Assembly: GCA_039636775.1 (NCBI GenBank) | Contig: CP143429.1 | Location: 2,604,001 to 2,668,000, forward strand | DNA length: 64,000 nucleotides | Source of the DNA: Micrococcaceae bacterium Sec5.8 | GTDB lineage: Bacteria > Actinomycetota > Actinomycetes > Actinomycetales > Micrococcaceae | Direction of reading: 5' to 3' | In this document: in pieces, positions 27,651 to 38,685 of the stretch | Numbering within the stretch: the stretch's first letter is position 1 | Layout of the letters: each line of letters opens with the position of its first letter | Translations under genes and position numbers: made by a program | The notes under the pieces: generated by a model | What the model was told of the DNA's origin: nothing | The model's database searches: none | The model's input: the letters and a program-made list of their open reading frames with translations, nothing else

Positions 27651-28724
27651 CTAGTCGCCGATGGCGTCGAGGCGGGCCTGTTCGTCCATCTCGATGGCCG
27701 ATTGGATGACCGGCTCCAGGTCGCCGTTCATGACCTGGTCAAGGTTGTAGGCCTTGTAGCCGGTGCGGTGGTCGGCGATCCGGTTTTCCGGGTAGTTGTA
27801 TGTGCGGATGCGCTCGGAGCGGTCCATGGTGCGGATCTGCGACTTGCGCTGGGCAGAGTTTTCGGCGTCGATCTGTTCCTGCTGGTGTGCCAGAATCCGG
27901 GCCCGGAGGACGCGCATGCCGGCTTCCCGGTTCTGCAGCTGGGACTTTTCGTTCTGCATGGCCACCACGATCCCGGTGGGAAGGTGGGTGATCCGAACAG
28001 CGGAGTCGGTGGTGTTCACGGACTGGCCGCCGGGGCCGGAGGAACGGTAGACGTCGATCTTGAGATCGTTCTGGTTGATCTCAAGCTCTTCGGGCTCGTC
28101 CACTTCCGGCAGCACCAGCACACCGGCGGCGGAGGTGTGGATGCGGCCCTGGGATTCCGTCACGGGCACCCGCTGCACGCGGTGCACGCCGCCTTCGAAC
28201 TTGAGCCGGGCGTAGACGCCCTCGGCCGGATCGTTTGAGTTGCCCTTGATGGCCACCTGGACGTCCTTGTAGCCGCCGAGGTCCGATTCGTTGGCAGAAA
28301 TCATCTCAGTCTTCCAGCCGCGGGATTCCGCATACCGGGTGTACATCCGCAGCAGGTCAGCCGCGAACAAGGCAGCCTCGTCGCCGCCTTCGCCGCCCTT
28401 GACCTCGAGGATCACGTTGCGGGCGTCGTCCGGGTCGCGCGGAATCAGCAGCCGGCGGAGCCGGGCCGCGGCCTTCTCCAGGGCAGCCTCCAGCACGGGA
28501 ACCTCAGCAGCAAACTCGGGGTCCTCATCCGCCATTTCCTTCGCTGCCGCCAGGTCGTCCTCAATGCCGTGCCAGGCGTGGTACGCCTCGACAATGCCGT
28601 TCAACTGCGCAGAACGCCGGCCCAGCTTCCGGGCAATCTTCTGGTCAGCATAAACAGCCGGATCCCCAAGCTGCGCCTGGATGGCATCATGCTCATCCAA
28701 CAGGCCCTGTACGGACTCAAACAT
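27651..28724 (-). CDS. prfA: Peptide chain release factor 1
   Basis: A protein of 357 residues that recognises UAA and UAG. The codon-reading tripeptide is PVT in [17 protein letters not shown]. The catalytic GGQ is in [26 protein letters not shown]. The acidic N-terminal helical domain has the expected length. The ATG at 28724 is preferred over the in-frame TTG two codons earlier because GAGG lies eight nt upstream. The gene is separated from rho by a strong hairpin, so prfA-prmC-tsaC may have their own promoter. Confidence 0.96.
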   Translation of the reverse strand: MFESVQGLLDEHDAIQAQLGDPAVYADQKIARKLGRRSAQLNGIVEAYHAWHGIEDDLAAAKEMADEDPEFAAEVPVLEAALEKAAARLRRLLIPRDPDDARNVILEVKGGEGGDEAALFAADLLRMYTRYAESRGWKTEMISANESDLGGYKDVQVAIKGNSNDPAEGVYARLKFEGGVHRVQRVPVTESQGRIHTSAAGVLVLPEVDEPEELEINQNDLKIDVYRSSGPGGQSVNTTDSAVRITHLPTGIVVAMQNEKSQLQNREAGMRVLRARILAHQQEQIDAENSAQRKSQIRTMDRSERIRTYNYPENRIADHRTGYKAYNLDQVMNGDLEPVIQSAIEMDEQARLDAIGD

Positions 28725-28770
28725 TTTCAAAACCTCTTTCGACTTTTCTCAAGTCTAATGACGCACGAAA

Positions 28771-28805
28771 GGGCGGGGCCGGCAAAATATGCGACGGCCC
28801 CGCCC
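28771..28805 (-). terminator. Hairpin terminator downstream of rho
   Basis: GGGCGGGGCC at 28771-28780 pairs with GGCCCCGCCC at 28796-28805 around a 15-nt loop. On the transcribed minus strand the stem is followed by TTTCG, a short U-run. It lies 10 nt after the rho stop codon. Confidence 0.7.
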
Positions 28806-28814
28806 CTAACTCAG

Positions 28815-31016
<2,202 letters not shown>

Positions 31017-31361
31017 GAAGGATCCTTCCCCCTCGACGGCGCCCAGGCTAGGAGCTGGACGCGATGATTTGATCTGGGTTGCAGTTCAGATTTGCAACCG
31101 GGATTTCGGCCTTGCCGGATGGATATTGGCCAGCACGGCCGGATGTAAATTCACCTGGCGCGCTCCAAAAAAGAGATTAAGGAACGGCGGGCTGACGTTT
31201 CAGGGGAGCAGACATTGTTGCTGCGGAATCCTGCGTCAGACCGAAAGCAGGTGGCACCGAAAAATATTGCGCAGAGAAAGATGAGAGCGGCAACTAGGCC
31301 AACATCGCGGTCTTTTGGAACAGCAACTACTTTATTGCCTGCGTGATTACTGCCTGCGTGA
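31017..31361 (-). promoter_or_regulatory. rho upstream region, no gene
   Basis: A 345-bp AT-richer gap between thrB and rho. It should contain the rho promoter and leader. A weak -35/-10 candidate on the minus strand is TTGCCG with CAATAT 18 nt downstream, near 31270-31300. An 81-codon frame here has no ribosome site and was not accepted as a gene. The ribosome site for rho is at 31021-31030. Confidence 0.4.
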
Positions 31362-31364
31362 TTA
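31329..31364. repeat. Tandem 15-bp duplication at the thrB stop codon
   Basis: On the minus strand TAATCACGCAGGCA occurs twice in a row, 15 bp apart, starting with the thrB stop codon TAA itself; a third TAA follows in AATAAAG. The duplication therefore copies the stop codon. Confidence 0.75.
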
Positions 31365-32348
31365 CCGCCGGTGCACTTCCACTTTAGCACCTTCAATGTC
31401 TACGGCCAGCTTCATCACACGCCAGCGCACGTCGGGCGTGTTGCCCGCTGTGAAGGCCCGGATGAACTCGGCGGCCGCGTCCGCCCGGGCTTCTCCGTTG
31501 GCCAGGACCAGCACGGTGGGGCCGGCACCGGAGACAACGGCGGCGAAGCCGGCCCCCCGCAGGGCCGCGATGAGGTCAGCGCTCGGACGCATGGCTGCCG
31601 CCCGGTAGCTTTGGTGCAGGTAATCCTCGGTGCCGGCCTGGAGGAGTTCCGGCTTCTGCGTCAGCGCGTGGATCAGCAGGGCCGCCCGCCCGGAGTTCAT
31701 GGCCGCCGCATGATGGCCCACCGAGGCGGGCAGCAGGGCCCGGGCGGCTTCCGTGGACAGTTCGAAATCCGGCACGGCAACAACGGGAATCACCGTGGCA
31801 GCGACAGTTGCGCACGTGCTCCTGTACTGGTCACTGTCCTGCCATGACAGCGCCAGCCCACCGAAAATCGCGGGTGCGACGTTGTCCGGATGCCCTTCCA
31901 TTTCGCTCGTGAGCTGCAGGATCCAGTCCTTGCCCCGGCGCGAGCCGTCAGGGACCAGTGCGTTGGCAGCGGTCACTGCGGCCACGACGGCGCTGGCCGA
32001 GGAGCCCAGTCCACGGCCGTGGGGGTTGACGTTTTCTGCCGTGATTTTCAGGCCGCCGTGCCGAAAGCCCAAGCGGTGGAGCGCCTTGGTGATGGCCTTG
32101 ACCACAAGGTGGCTGGCGTCGCGGGGCAGGGAATCCGCGCCTTCCCCGCTGAGCTCGAATTCCAGCTCGCCGCTGTCCAGGGTTTCCACAGTCAGGGTGT
32201 CGAACAGGGTGAGCGCCAGGCCGAGGCTGTCGTAGCCGGGGCCAAGGTTCGCGCTGGTGGCCGGCACACGGACGGTTACGCGTTGCCCGGACAGAACCGC
32301 CGGCGCGTCGGCGGCGGACTCGGCCGGGACGGTGAGGGTGGTTTCCAC
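31362..32348 (-). CDS. thrB: Homoserine kinase
   Basis: A protein of 328 residues of the GHMP kinase family. It phosphorylates homoserine with ATP, giving the substrate of threonine synthase. The family motifs are VRVPATSANLGPGYDSLGLAL at the N-terminus, the ATP loop NVNPHGRGLGSSASAVVAAV, and the late GAGFAAVVSGAGPTVLVL. The GTG at 32348 lies 2 nt after the thrC stop codon, with GGAAGAGAAG as ribosome site. The open frame further upstream is antisense-like and overlaps thrC. It is the last gene of the hom-thrC-thrB set. Confidence 0.95.
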   Translation of the reverse strand: METTLTVPAESAADAPAVLSGQRVTVRVPATSANLGPGYDSLGLALTLFDTLTVETLDSGELEFELSGEGADSLPRDASHLVVKAITKALHRLGFRHGGLKITAENVNPHGRGLGSSASAVVAAVTAANALVPDGSRRGKDWILQLTSEMEGHPDNVAPAIFGGLALSWQDSDQYRSTCATVAATVIPVVAVPDFELSTEAARALLPASVGHHAAAMNSGRAALLIHALTQKPELLQAGTEDYLHQSYRAAAMRPSADLIAALRGAGFAAVVSGAGPTVLVLANGEARADAAAEFIRAFTAGNTPDVRWRVMKLAVDIEGAKVEVHRR

Positions 32349-32350
32349 GG

Positions 32351-33457
32351 CTACTTCTCTTCCAGTCCTAAGGCCGTGGCCACTGTGACCACGTCGTTCG
32401 AGACCTTGACGGGCTGCACTTCGCTGCCGTCCTCGGTACGGAGCGCCCACTGCGGGTCCTTGAGGCCGTGCCCGGTGACCGTGATGACGATTGTTTTGCC
32501 GGCCGGAACCTCGCCGGCCGCGTGCTTCTTGATCAGACCGGCAACCCCGGCGGCCGAGCCGGGCTCAACAAAGACCCCTTCGCGGGCGGACAGCCAGCGG
32601 TGGGCGGACAGTATTTCCTCATCGGTGACCGCTTCGATCACGCCGCCGGACTCGTCGCGCGCTGCGATCGCGGTGTCCCAGGACGCGGGATTCCCGATCC
32701 GAATGGCCGTCGCGATCGTGTCGGGCTCTGTGATGGGGTGGCCGGCGACGAACGGTGCGGCGCCGGCGGCCTGGAAGCCCCACATCACCGGAGTCTTCGT
32801 GGCGACCGCGGGCAGGGTGCCGGCCGTTGCAGACTCAAAGGGTGCACTGTATTCCTTGTAGCCCTTCCAGTACGCGGTGATGTTGCCGGCGTTGCCAACC
32901 GGCAGCACATGGAAGTCCGGAGCGTCGCCGAGCGCATCGACCACTTCGAAGGCGCCGGTCTTTTGGCCCTCAATCCGCGCCGGGTTGACCGAGTTCACCA
33001 GGAACACCGGGTAGGACTCGCCCAGTTTCCGGGCGATGTCCAGGCAGTTGTCGAAGTTGCCGTCCACCTGCAAAAGCGTCGCACCGTGCGCGATCGCCTG
33101 GCTGAGCTTGCCCATCGAGATTTTGCCTTCAGGCACCAGCACAACGCATTTCAGCCCGGCGGCGGTGGCGTACGCGGCGGCGGAAGCGGAGGTGTTGCCC
33201 GTGGAGGCGCACACCACGGCCTCGGCGCCGGCCGCAACGGCGGCCGTCATGGCCATGGTCATACCGCGGTCCTTGAAGGAGCCTGTCGGGTTCATGCCTT
33301 CGACTTTGAGGTACACCGTGCTGCCGGTCAGCGCGGAGAGCTGCTGCGCGTGGACCAGCGGCGTGCCGCCCTCGCCCAGGGTGATGATTTTCGTTGCCTC
33401 GGTGACGGGCAGACGGTCGGCGTATTCGCGGATAACGCCGCGCCATTGGTGAGCCAC
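32351..33457 (-). CDS. thrC: Threonine synthase
   Basis: A protein of 368 residues, a PLP enzyme that converts O-phosphohomoserine to threonine. PLP binds to the Lys in [15 protein letters not shown]. The phosphate-binding loop is [15 protein letters not shown], and [20 protein letters not shown] follows. The length places it in the short (actinobacterial/plant-like) class without the long N-terminal extension. The start GTG directly follows the hom stop codon (TAAGTG), with AGAAGGAG nearby, so the two are translationally coupled. Confidence 0.95.
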   Translation of the reverse strand: MAHQWRGVIREYADRLPVTEATKIITLGEGGTPLVHAQQLSALTGSTVYLKVEGMNPTGSFKDRGMTMAMTAAVAAGAEAVVCASTGNTSASAAAYATAAGLKCVVLVPEGKISMGKLSQAIAHGATLLQVDGNFDNCLDIARKLGESYPVFLVNSVNPARIEGQKTGAFEVVDALGDAPDFHVLPVGNAGNITAYWKGYKEYSAPFESATAGTLPAVATKTPVMWGFQAAGAAPFVAGHPITEPDTIATAIRIGNPASWDTAIAARDESGGVIEAVTDEEILSAHRWLSAREGVFVEPGSAAGVAGLIKKHAAGEVPAGKTIVITVTGHGLKDPQWALRTEDGSEVQPVKVSNDVVTVATALGLEEK

Positions 33458-34822
33458 TTAGACTCCTTCTACCCGGAGTACGGATGTGACGGAATTGATA
33501 ACGTCCAGGCCCTTGACGGCCTCGACGGTCGCTGCCAGTGCAGCCTCGCTAGCGCGGTGCGTGACGATCCGCAGCTCCGCCGATTCGACAGTGGAACCAG
33601 CATCGCGGTGGATCGTTTGCCGCATGATTTCGATGGAGACGCCGTGCTCGGCGAAGAGCCGGGCGATCGTGGCGAGGACCCCGGGCTGGTCAGCGACGTC
33701 CAGGCCGATGTAGTAGCTGGTGACCGCGGCGGTGATGGGCAGGGCTGGGACCTGGCCCGTGGTGGTCTCGGCGCGGCCGGGCCCACCCAGGACAATGCTG
33801 CGGGCGGCGGAGACGAGGTCGCCCATCACGGCGGATGCGGTCGGTTTGCCGCCCGCACCCTGGCCATAGAACATCAGTTCCCCCGCGTTTTCCGCTTCAA
33901 TGAAGACGGCGTTGAAGGCGCCGCGCACCGCTGCCAACGGGTGCTCGCGCGGCAGCAGCGTCGGGTGCACCCGGACGGACACACCGGTGCCGGCGTCTGT
34001 TTCCGTGCCTGTTTCCGTGCCTGTTTTGGTGCCTGTTTTTGTGCCTGTGGCGGTGAGCTTCTCTGCGATCGCCAAGAGCTTGATGACGAAGCCTGCGTCC
34101 TTTGCCGCGGCGATATCGGCGGCGGTGACGGCACTGATGCCCTCGCAGTACACATCGTCCAGCGAGAAACGGGTGTGGAAGGACAGCGATGCGAGAATCG
34201 CGGCTTTTGAGGCGGCGTCGTAGCCCTCGACGTCGGCGGTGGGGTCAGCTTCGGCGTACCCCAGGCGCTGGGCCTCGGCCAGGGCGTCGGCGAACTGCGC
34301 CCCGGTAGAGTCCATCTGGTCCAGGATGAAGTTGGTGGTGCCGTTGACGATGCCGAGCACGCGGGTGATCCGGTCGCCGGAGAGGCTGTCCCGGATGGGC
34401 CGCAGGATGGGAATCGCCCCGGCGACGGCAGCCTCGTAGGACAACTGCACTCCGGCGCGGTCAGCTTCCTCGTGCAGAATGGGGCCGTCCTTGGCTACGA
34501 GTGCCTTATTGCCGGTCACGACGCAGGCGCCATTGCGCATGGCCGTCAGGATCAGCGTCCGGGCCGGTTCAATACCGCCCATCAGCTCGATCACCAGGTC
34601 GGCGTCCTTGAGAAGGGTCTCGGCGTCGGTGGTGAAGAGCGCGCGCGGCAGATCCACCTCGCGGGGGGCCTCAAGGTTGCGCACGGCGATACCGGCCAGC
34701 TCCAGGCGGGCTCCGGCACGGGACGCCAGCATGTCGGCGTCATCAAGGAGAATCCGCGCAACCTGGGCCCCGACGTTGCCACAGCCCAGCAGGGCCACCT
34801 TCAGGGTTCGCAATTCGGTCAT
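33458..34822 (-). CDS. hom: Homoserine dehydrogenase with a repeat insertion
   Basis: A protein of 454 residues. It reduces aspartate semialdehyde to homoserine with NAD(P)H. The NAD fold opens KVALLGCGNVGAQVARILL. NKALVAKDGPILHEEA and the catalytic block GYAEADPTADVEGYDAASKAAILASL are present. A C-terminal ACT domain (YYIGLDVADQPGVLATIARLFAEHGVSIE) gives feedback control, probably by threonine. A run of TGTKTGTKTGTETGTETDAG at about residues 257-276 has no place in the family and is encoded by tandem 12-bp repeats. It falls between the SLDDVYCEGI segment and VHPTLLPREHPLA, a surface loop in known structures. The start is immediately after lysA (TGAATG). Confidence 0.94.
   Translation of the reverse strand: MTELRTLKVALLGCGNVGAQVARILLDDADMLASRAGARLELAGIAVRNLEAPREVDLPRALFTTDAETLLKDADLVIELMGGIEPARTLILTAMRNGACVVTGNKALVAKDGPILHEEADRAGVQLSYEAAVAGAIPILRPIRDSLSGDRITRVLGIVNGTTNFILDQMDSTGAQFADALAEAQRLGYAEADPTADVEGYDAASKAAILASLSFHTRFSLDDVYCEGISAVTAADIAAAKDAGFVIKLLAIAEKLTATGTKTGTKTGTETGTETDAGTGVSVRVHPTLLPREHPLAAVRGAFNAVFIEAENAGELMFYGQGAGGKPTASAVMGDLVSAARSIVLGGPGRAETTTGQVPALPITAAVTSYYIGLDVADQPGVLATIARLFAEHGVSIEIMRQTIHRDAGSTVESAELRIVTHRASEAALAATVEAVKGLDVINSVTSVLRVEGV
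33995..34052. repeat. Five tandem 12-bp repeats inside hom
   Basis: A unit close to GTGCCTGTTTCC is repeated at 34005-34016, 34017-34028, 34029-34040 and 34041-34052, with a shortened first copy at 33995-34004. The last bases of each unit vary. On the minus strand it encodes alternating TGTK and TGTE. The array is in frame. Confidence 0.92.
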
Positions 34823-36313
34823 TCAGACTCCCATGTCGCGGTTGAGCAGATCTTCTTCGGTTTCCCCGCGGACAATCAGCCGGGCAGATCCGTCACGCAC
34901 AGCAACAACGCCCGGCCGGGCGAGATAGTTGTAGTTGCTGGACAAGGCCCAGCAGTAGGCGCCGGTCCCCGGTACAGCGAGCAGATCACCGGCTGCCACG
35001 TCCTCGGGCAGATATACATCTCTAACAACTATGTCGCCGCTCTCGCAATGTTTGCCCACCACGCGGGACAGCTGCGGTGCCGCGTCGGAGATCCGTGAAG
35101 CCAGGATCGCCGAGTAATCCGCGTCGTACAGCACCGGACGCGGGTTATCGCTCATTCCGCCGTCCACCGACACATACCGCCGCGGGTACGTAACGTTTTC
35201 GCCGGGTTCGCCGGAGGATCCGTCCGCGGCGGCGGGGGCATCGACCCGGACCGTCTTCAGGGTCCCCACCTCGTAAAGCGTGAAGGTGGTACTGCCGACA
35301 ATCGCTCGGCCCGGTTCGATCGAAATCCGTGGGGCCGAAATGCCCAGTTCGGCGCATTTGGAGCGCACGACGGCGGCCATCGCCTGCGCGATTTCGGCGG
35401 CCGGGCGAGGGGTGTCCACGGGGGTGTAGGCAATGCCGTAGCCGCCGCCGAGGTCCAGCTCGGGAAGCACGATGGAGTACTTGGTCTGCATTGCGGCGAG
35501 GAAGTCCAGCAGCTTTTCCGCGGCGAGGGCGAAGCCGTCGGGTTCGAAAATCTGGGAGCCAATGTGGCAGTGCAAACCCAGCAGGTCGATGCCGGGGTAG
35601 CCGGAGGCCGCGGCCACGGCTTCCTCGGCCGCAGAGAGCCCCGCCTGCTCGGTGGAGTCCGCTGCCATGGACAGGCCGAACTTCTGGTCCTCGTGGGCGG
35701 TGGCAATGAACTCGTGCGTGTGGGCGTGCACGCCGGGGGTCAGCCGCAGCATGACCTTGGCGGTTTCGCCGCGCGCGCCGGCGATCCTGGCGACGCGTTC
35801 GAGTTCGGCGAGGCTGTCCACCACGATCCGGCCCAGTTTCAGGTCCAGGGCCCGGTGGATCTCGCCGTCGGATTTGTTGTTGCCGTGCAGAGCCACGTCG
35901 GCGCCGGGGATGCCGGCGCGGGACGCGACCGCGAGTTCACCTCCGGAGGCTGTGTCCAGGCGCAGCCCTTCTTCCTCGACCCAGCGCACCACGGCGGTGC
36001 AGAGGAAGGACTTGCCGGCGTAGTACACGTCCACTCCCCCGCAGATGTCGGCGAAGGCGTCATTGAAAGCGTCCGAAAAGGCGCGGGCGCGGGCGCGGAA
36101 GTCGTTCTCGCTCAGCACAAACAGCGGCGTGCCGAACTGGCGCTGCAGTTCGCTGACAGCCAGCCCGTCGATGGTGAGTTCGCCGGCGTCGTTCCGGGAC
36201 ACGCCACCGGCCCACATCGGCTGGTGCAGGGCGTTGAGGTCGGCGGGGACGGCCAGCCAGTCCGGAGCCAGCGGGGACGCTGCGCCGGAGCGTGGGGACG
36301 GGTTCGTGGTCAT
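34823..36313 (-). CDS. lysA: Diaminopimelate decarboxylase
   Basis: A protein of 496 residues. It makes lysine from meso-diaminopimelate in the last step of the pathway. The alanine-racemase-like barrel has VDVYYAGKSFLCTAVVRW (PLP Lys in YAGK), LHGNNKSDGEI, VMLRLTPGVHAHTHEFI, LLGLHCHIGSQI, DLGGGYGIAYT and ISIEPGRAIVG. The C-terminal KHCESGDIV holds the Cys/Glu of the second subunit's active site. The N-terminal extension of about 50 residues is typical of actinobacteria. The ATG at 36313 is 5 nt after the argS stop codon. The argS-lysA pairing is a conserved actinobacterial operon. Confidence 0.95.
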   Translation of the reverse strand: MTTNPSPRSGAASPLAPDWLAVPADLNALHQPMWAGGVSRNDAGELTIDGLAVSELQRQFGTPLFVLSENDFRARARAFSDAFNDAFADICGGVDVYYAGKSFLCTAVVRWVEEEGLRLDTASGGELAVASRAGIPGADVALHGNNKSDGEIHRALDLKLGRIVVDSLAELERVARIAGARGETAKVMLRLTPGVHAHTHEFIATAHEDQKFGLSMAADSTEQAGLSAAEEAVAAASGYPGIDLLGLHCHIGSQIFEPDGFALAAEKLLDFLAAMQTKYSIVLPELDLGGGYGIAYTPVDTPRPAAEIAQAMAAVVRSKCAELGISAPRISIEPGRAIVGSTTFTLYEVGTLKTVRVDAPAAADGSSGEPGENVTYPRRYVSVDGGMSDNPRPVLYDADYSAILASRISDAAPQLSRVVGKHCESGDIVVRDVYLPEDVAAGDLLAVPGTGAYCWALSSNYNYLARPGVVAVRDGSARLIVRGETEEDLLNRDMGV

Positions 36314-36318
36314 GGCGG

Positions 36319-37983
36319 TTACATCCGTTCCGGCGCCGAGACGCCCAGCAGTTCCAGGCCGTTGCCCAGCACCTGGCTGGTGGCGTCGTTGAGCCACAGC
36401 CGGGTGCGGTTGAGGTCGGTGATCGGTTCGTCGCCCAGCGGCGCGACACGGCAGGCGTCGTACCAGCGGTGGTAGGCCCCGGCGATGACCTCCAGGTGGC
36501 GGGCCACGCGGTGCGGCTCCCGCAGTTCCGCGGCGCGGGCCACAATTGACGGGTAGCTGCCGAGGTAGGAGAGCAGTTCATTCTCGGTGGGGTGTTCCAG
36601 CAACGAGGCCTCGAAGCTGTCTTTGCCGTGCACCCGGCGCTCCACTCCTGCGGCCATCGCGTTGCGGGCCGTGCCGCGGGAGCGGGCGTGGGCGTACTGG
36701 ACATAAAACACCGGGTTCTCGTTGCTGTGCTTCTTCAGCAGTTCCGGGTCCAGGGTCAACGGCGAATCGGCCGGGAACCGTGCCAGCGAGTAGCGGACCG
36801 CGTCTTTGCCCAGCCAGGAGATGAGGTCCTTGAGTTCGATGATGTTGCCGGCACGCTTGGAGAGCTTGGCGCCGTTGACGGAGACCAACTGGCCGATCAG
36901 GACCTCGATGTTGACCTCGGGGTCGTCGCCGGCGGCGGCCGCAATGGCCTTGAGCCGGTTGATGTAGCCATGATGGTCGGCGCCGAGCAGGTAGATTTTT
37001 TCGGTGAAACCCCGGTCCTTCTTGGACAGGTAGTAGGCGGCGTCGGCGGCGAAGTAGGTGGGTTCGCCGTTTGCGCGGATCAGCACGCGGTCCTTGTCGT
37101 CACCGAAGTCGGTGGTGCGCAACCAGACCGCACCGCCGTCGTCGTAGACGTGGCCCTGCTCCCGGAGCCGGGCCACGGCGTCCTCGATCGCGCCGGCGTC
37201 GTGGAGTTCCTGCTCGGAGAAGTAGACATCAAACGCGACGCCGAACTCGGCCAGGGTCCGCTTGATGTCGTGCAGCTGGGCTTTGTAGGCAGCACCGCGG
37301 ATCACCGGCAGCGCTGCGACGTCGGTCAGTTCGCGGATATCAGGGTGCTGGGTGAGCACCTCGTGGCCCAAATCCGCAATGTACTCCCCGGGGTATCCGC
37401 CCTCGGGTACACCGCGGCCGTGCAGCCGGGAGAGCACGGAGTTGGCAAAGACGTTCATCTGCGACCCGGCGTCATTGACGTAGTACTCGGCCGTCACGTC
37501 CGCGCCGGAGGCCCGGAGTACCCGGGCGATAGCATCGCCGAGGGCAGCCCAGCGGGTGTGGCCAATGTGCAGCGGGCCGGTGGGGTTGGCGGAGACGAAT
37601 TCCATGTTGACCGTATGGCCCGCGAGCGCGGTGTTGGTGCCGTAGGCAGCACCTGCTTCGACGATGGCCTTGGCCAGGGCGCCGGCGGCTGCGGCGTCCA
37701 CGGTGATGTTCAGGAACCCTGGTCCGGCAATGTCGACGGCGGACACCCCGTCGATGGACGTCAGGCGGGCACTGAGGACGGAGGCGAACTCCCGGGGGTT
37801 GGTGCCTGCGGTCTTGGCCAACTGCAGCGCGATGTTGGTGGCCCAGTCGCCGTGGTCCCGGTTTTTCGGACGCTCCACCCGCACATCATCGGGGACGTCG
37901 GCGGCGGAAAGCCCGATCTCACCGGCGGCGACGGCATCTTTCAGGCAGGCTGATATGGCGAGGGAGAGTTCTTCAGGGGTCAC
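36319..37983 (-). CDS. argS: Arginyl-tRNA synthetase
   Basis: A class I synthetase of 554 residues. It has an N-terminal Add-1 domain that binds the tRNA D-loop, the HIGH signature in NPTGPLHIGHTRWAALGDAIARVL, the KMSKS-like GAKLSKRAGNIIELKDL, and a C-terminal anticodon-binding helical domain ending in LELLGVSAPERM. The end VSAPERM is the usual ArgRS ending. The gene heads the minus-strand argS-lysA-hom-thrC-thrB run and is divergent from the FMN-lipoprotein gene. Confidence 0.96.
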   Translation of the reverse strand: MTPEELSLAISACLKDAVAAGEIGLSAADVPDDVRVERPKNRDHGDWATNIALQLAKTAGTNPREFASVLSARLTSIDGVSAVDIAGPGFLNITVDAAAAGALAKAIVEAGAAYGTNTALAGHTVNMEFVSANPTGPLHIGHTRWAALGDAIARVLRASGADVTAEYYVNDAGSQMNVFANSVLSRLHGRGVPEGGYPGEYIADLGHEVLTQHPDIRELTDVAALPVIRGAAYKAQLHDIKRTLAEFGVAFDVYFSEQELHDAGAIEDAVARLREQGHVYDDGGAVWLRTTDFGDDKDRVLIRANGEPTYFAADAAYYLSKKDRGFTEKIYLLGADHHGYINRLKAIAAAAGDDPEVNIEVLIGQLVSVNGAKLSKRAGNIIELKDLISWLGKDAVRYSLARFPADSPLTLDPELLKKHSNENPVFYVQYAHARSRGTARNAMAAGVERRVHGKDSFEASLLEHPTENELLSYLGSYPSIVARAAELREPHRVARHLEVIAGAYHRWYDACRVAPLGDEPITDLNRTRLWLNDATSQVLGNGLELLGVSAPERM

Positions 37984-38166
37984 TTCTCCAGCCTACCGGT
38001 GGCCCGCAGTGTGGCGGAATTTGGCGGTTAAGCTGACAGCCGGGTCACAGGGTGAACCACTACGCTGATGTGGACGTTGTGATAGGAGAACCGGTGCGGC
38101 CCCACGCCTGCGGGTTCAGTTACCAGCCACTTCCCCCGATTCCCGCTAGAGAAATTGAGCCCCCGC
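37984..38166. promoter_or_regulatory. Divergent promoter region between argS and the flavin module
   Basis: A 183-bp gap between divergent genes that should drive both the argS-lysA run and the flavin operon. I do not see a confident -35/-10 pair or a regulator palindrome. Confidence 0.35.
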
Positions 38167-38604
38167 ATGAACACCTCCCTCCGTAAAAGCCTCGTGGTCG
38201 GCGTCGCCGGACTGTCCTTGGCCGGTTCCGCCGCGGGCTGCGCGCCCGGGCAGGCTGCCGAGTCCCCGGCGACGGGCGCCGCACCGTCTGCCGCTGCGGG
38301 TTCTGCCGCCTACAAGGACGGAACCTACAGCGCGGACGGCAACTACGTCTCCCCAAACGGCCAGGAGACTGTGGGCGTGACCATGACGCTCGCCGGCGGG
38401 GCGGTGTCCGACGTCCAGATCACCCCGCACCCGTCCAATCCCAACACCAAGAAATTCCAGGGCGAATTCGCGGGCGGCATCAAATCCCAGATCGCCGGCA
38501 AGAAGCTCGACGAGATCAAGGTCTCCAAAGTGGCTGGCTCCTCCTTGACCAGCGGCGGCTTTAACCAGGCTGTCGAGAGGATCAAGTCCGATGCCCGGTC
38601 ATGA
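38167..38604 (+). CDS. Exported FMN-binding (flavinylated) protein, probable lipoprotein
   Basis: A protein of 145 residues. A signal sequence ends at GSAAGC (Cys25), a weak lipobox. A spacer of about 25 Ala/Ser/Pro-rich residues follows, then one FMN_bind domain from about 47: YKDGTYSADGNYVSPNGQETVGV, SDVQITPHPSN, and the attachment motif AGSSLTSGGF. The family attaches FMN covalently to Thr in an SGATxTS-like motif. Here the first part has drifted (AGSS), but the acceptor Thr (T128) and the following Ser are kept. It is the likely extracytoplasmic electron carrier of the operon. The ATG at 38167 is used; a TTG four codons earlier is possible. The flavin transferase gene follows after 81 nt. 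Confidence 0.85.
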   Translation: MNTSLRKSLVVGVAGLSLAGSAAGCAPGQAAESPATGAAPSAAAGSAAYKDGTYSADGNYVSPNGQETVGVTMTLAGGAVSDVQITPHPSNPNTKKFQGEFAGGIKSQIAGKKLDEIKVSKVAGSSLTSGGFNQAVERIKSDARS

Positions 38605-38685
38605 CCGCACCGGCACGAACGCCCGGCCGTGACCAGCCGGTCAGACACGCCACATCGTGACCGACCAGTAGCGGCAGGAGGAACC

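Noticed and set aside
31151..31396. An 81-codon frame with a hydrophobic stretch upstream of rho
   Set aside because: It overlaps the thrB end, includes the tandem duplication as its N-terminus, and has no ribosome site.
33995..34052. Possible CRISPR-like array
   Set aside because: The repeats are 12 bp with no spacers and lie inside the hom coding frame.
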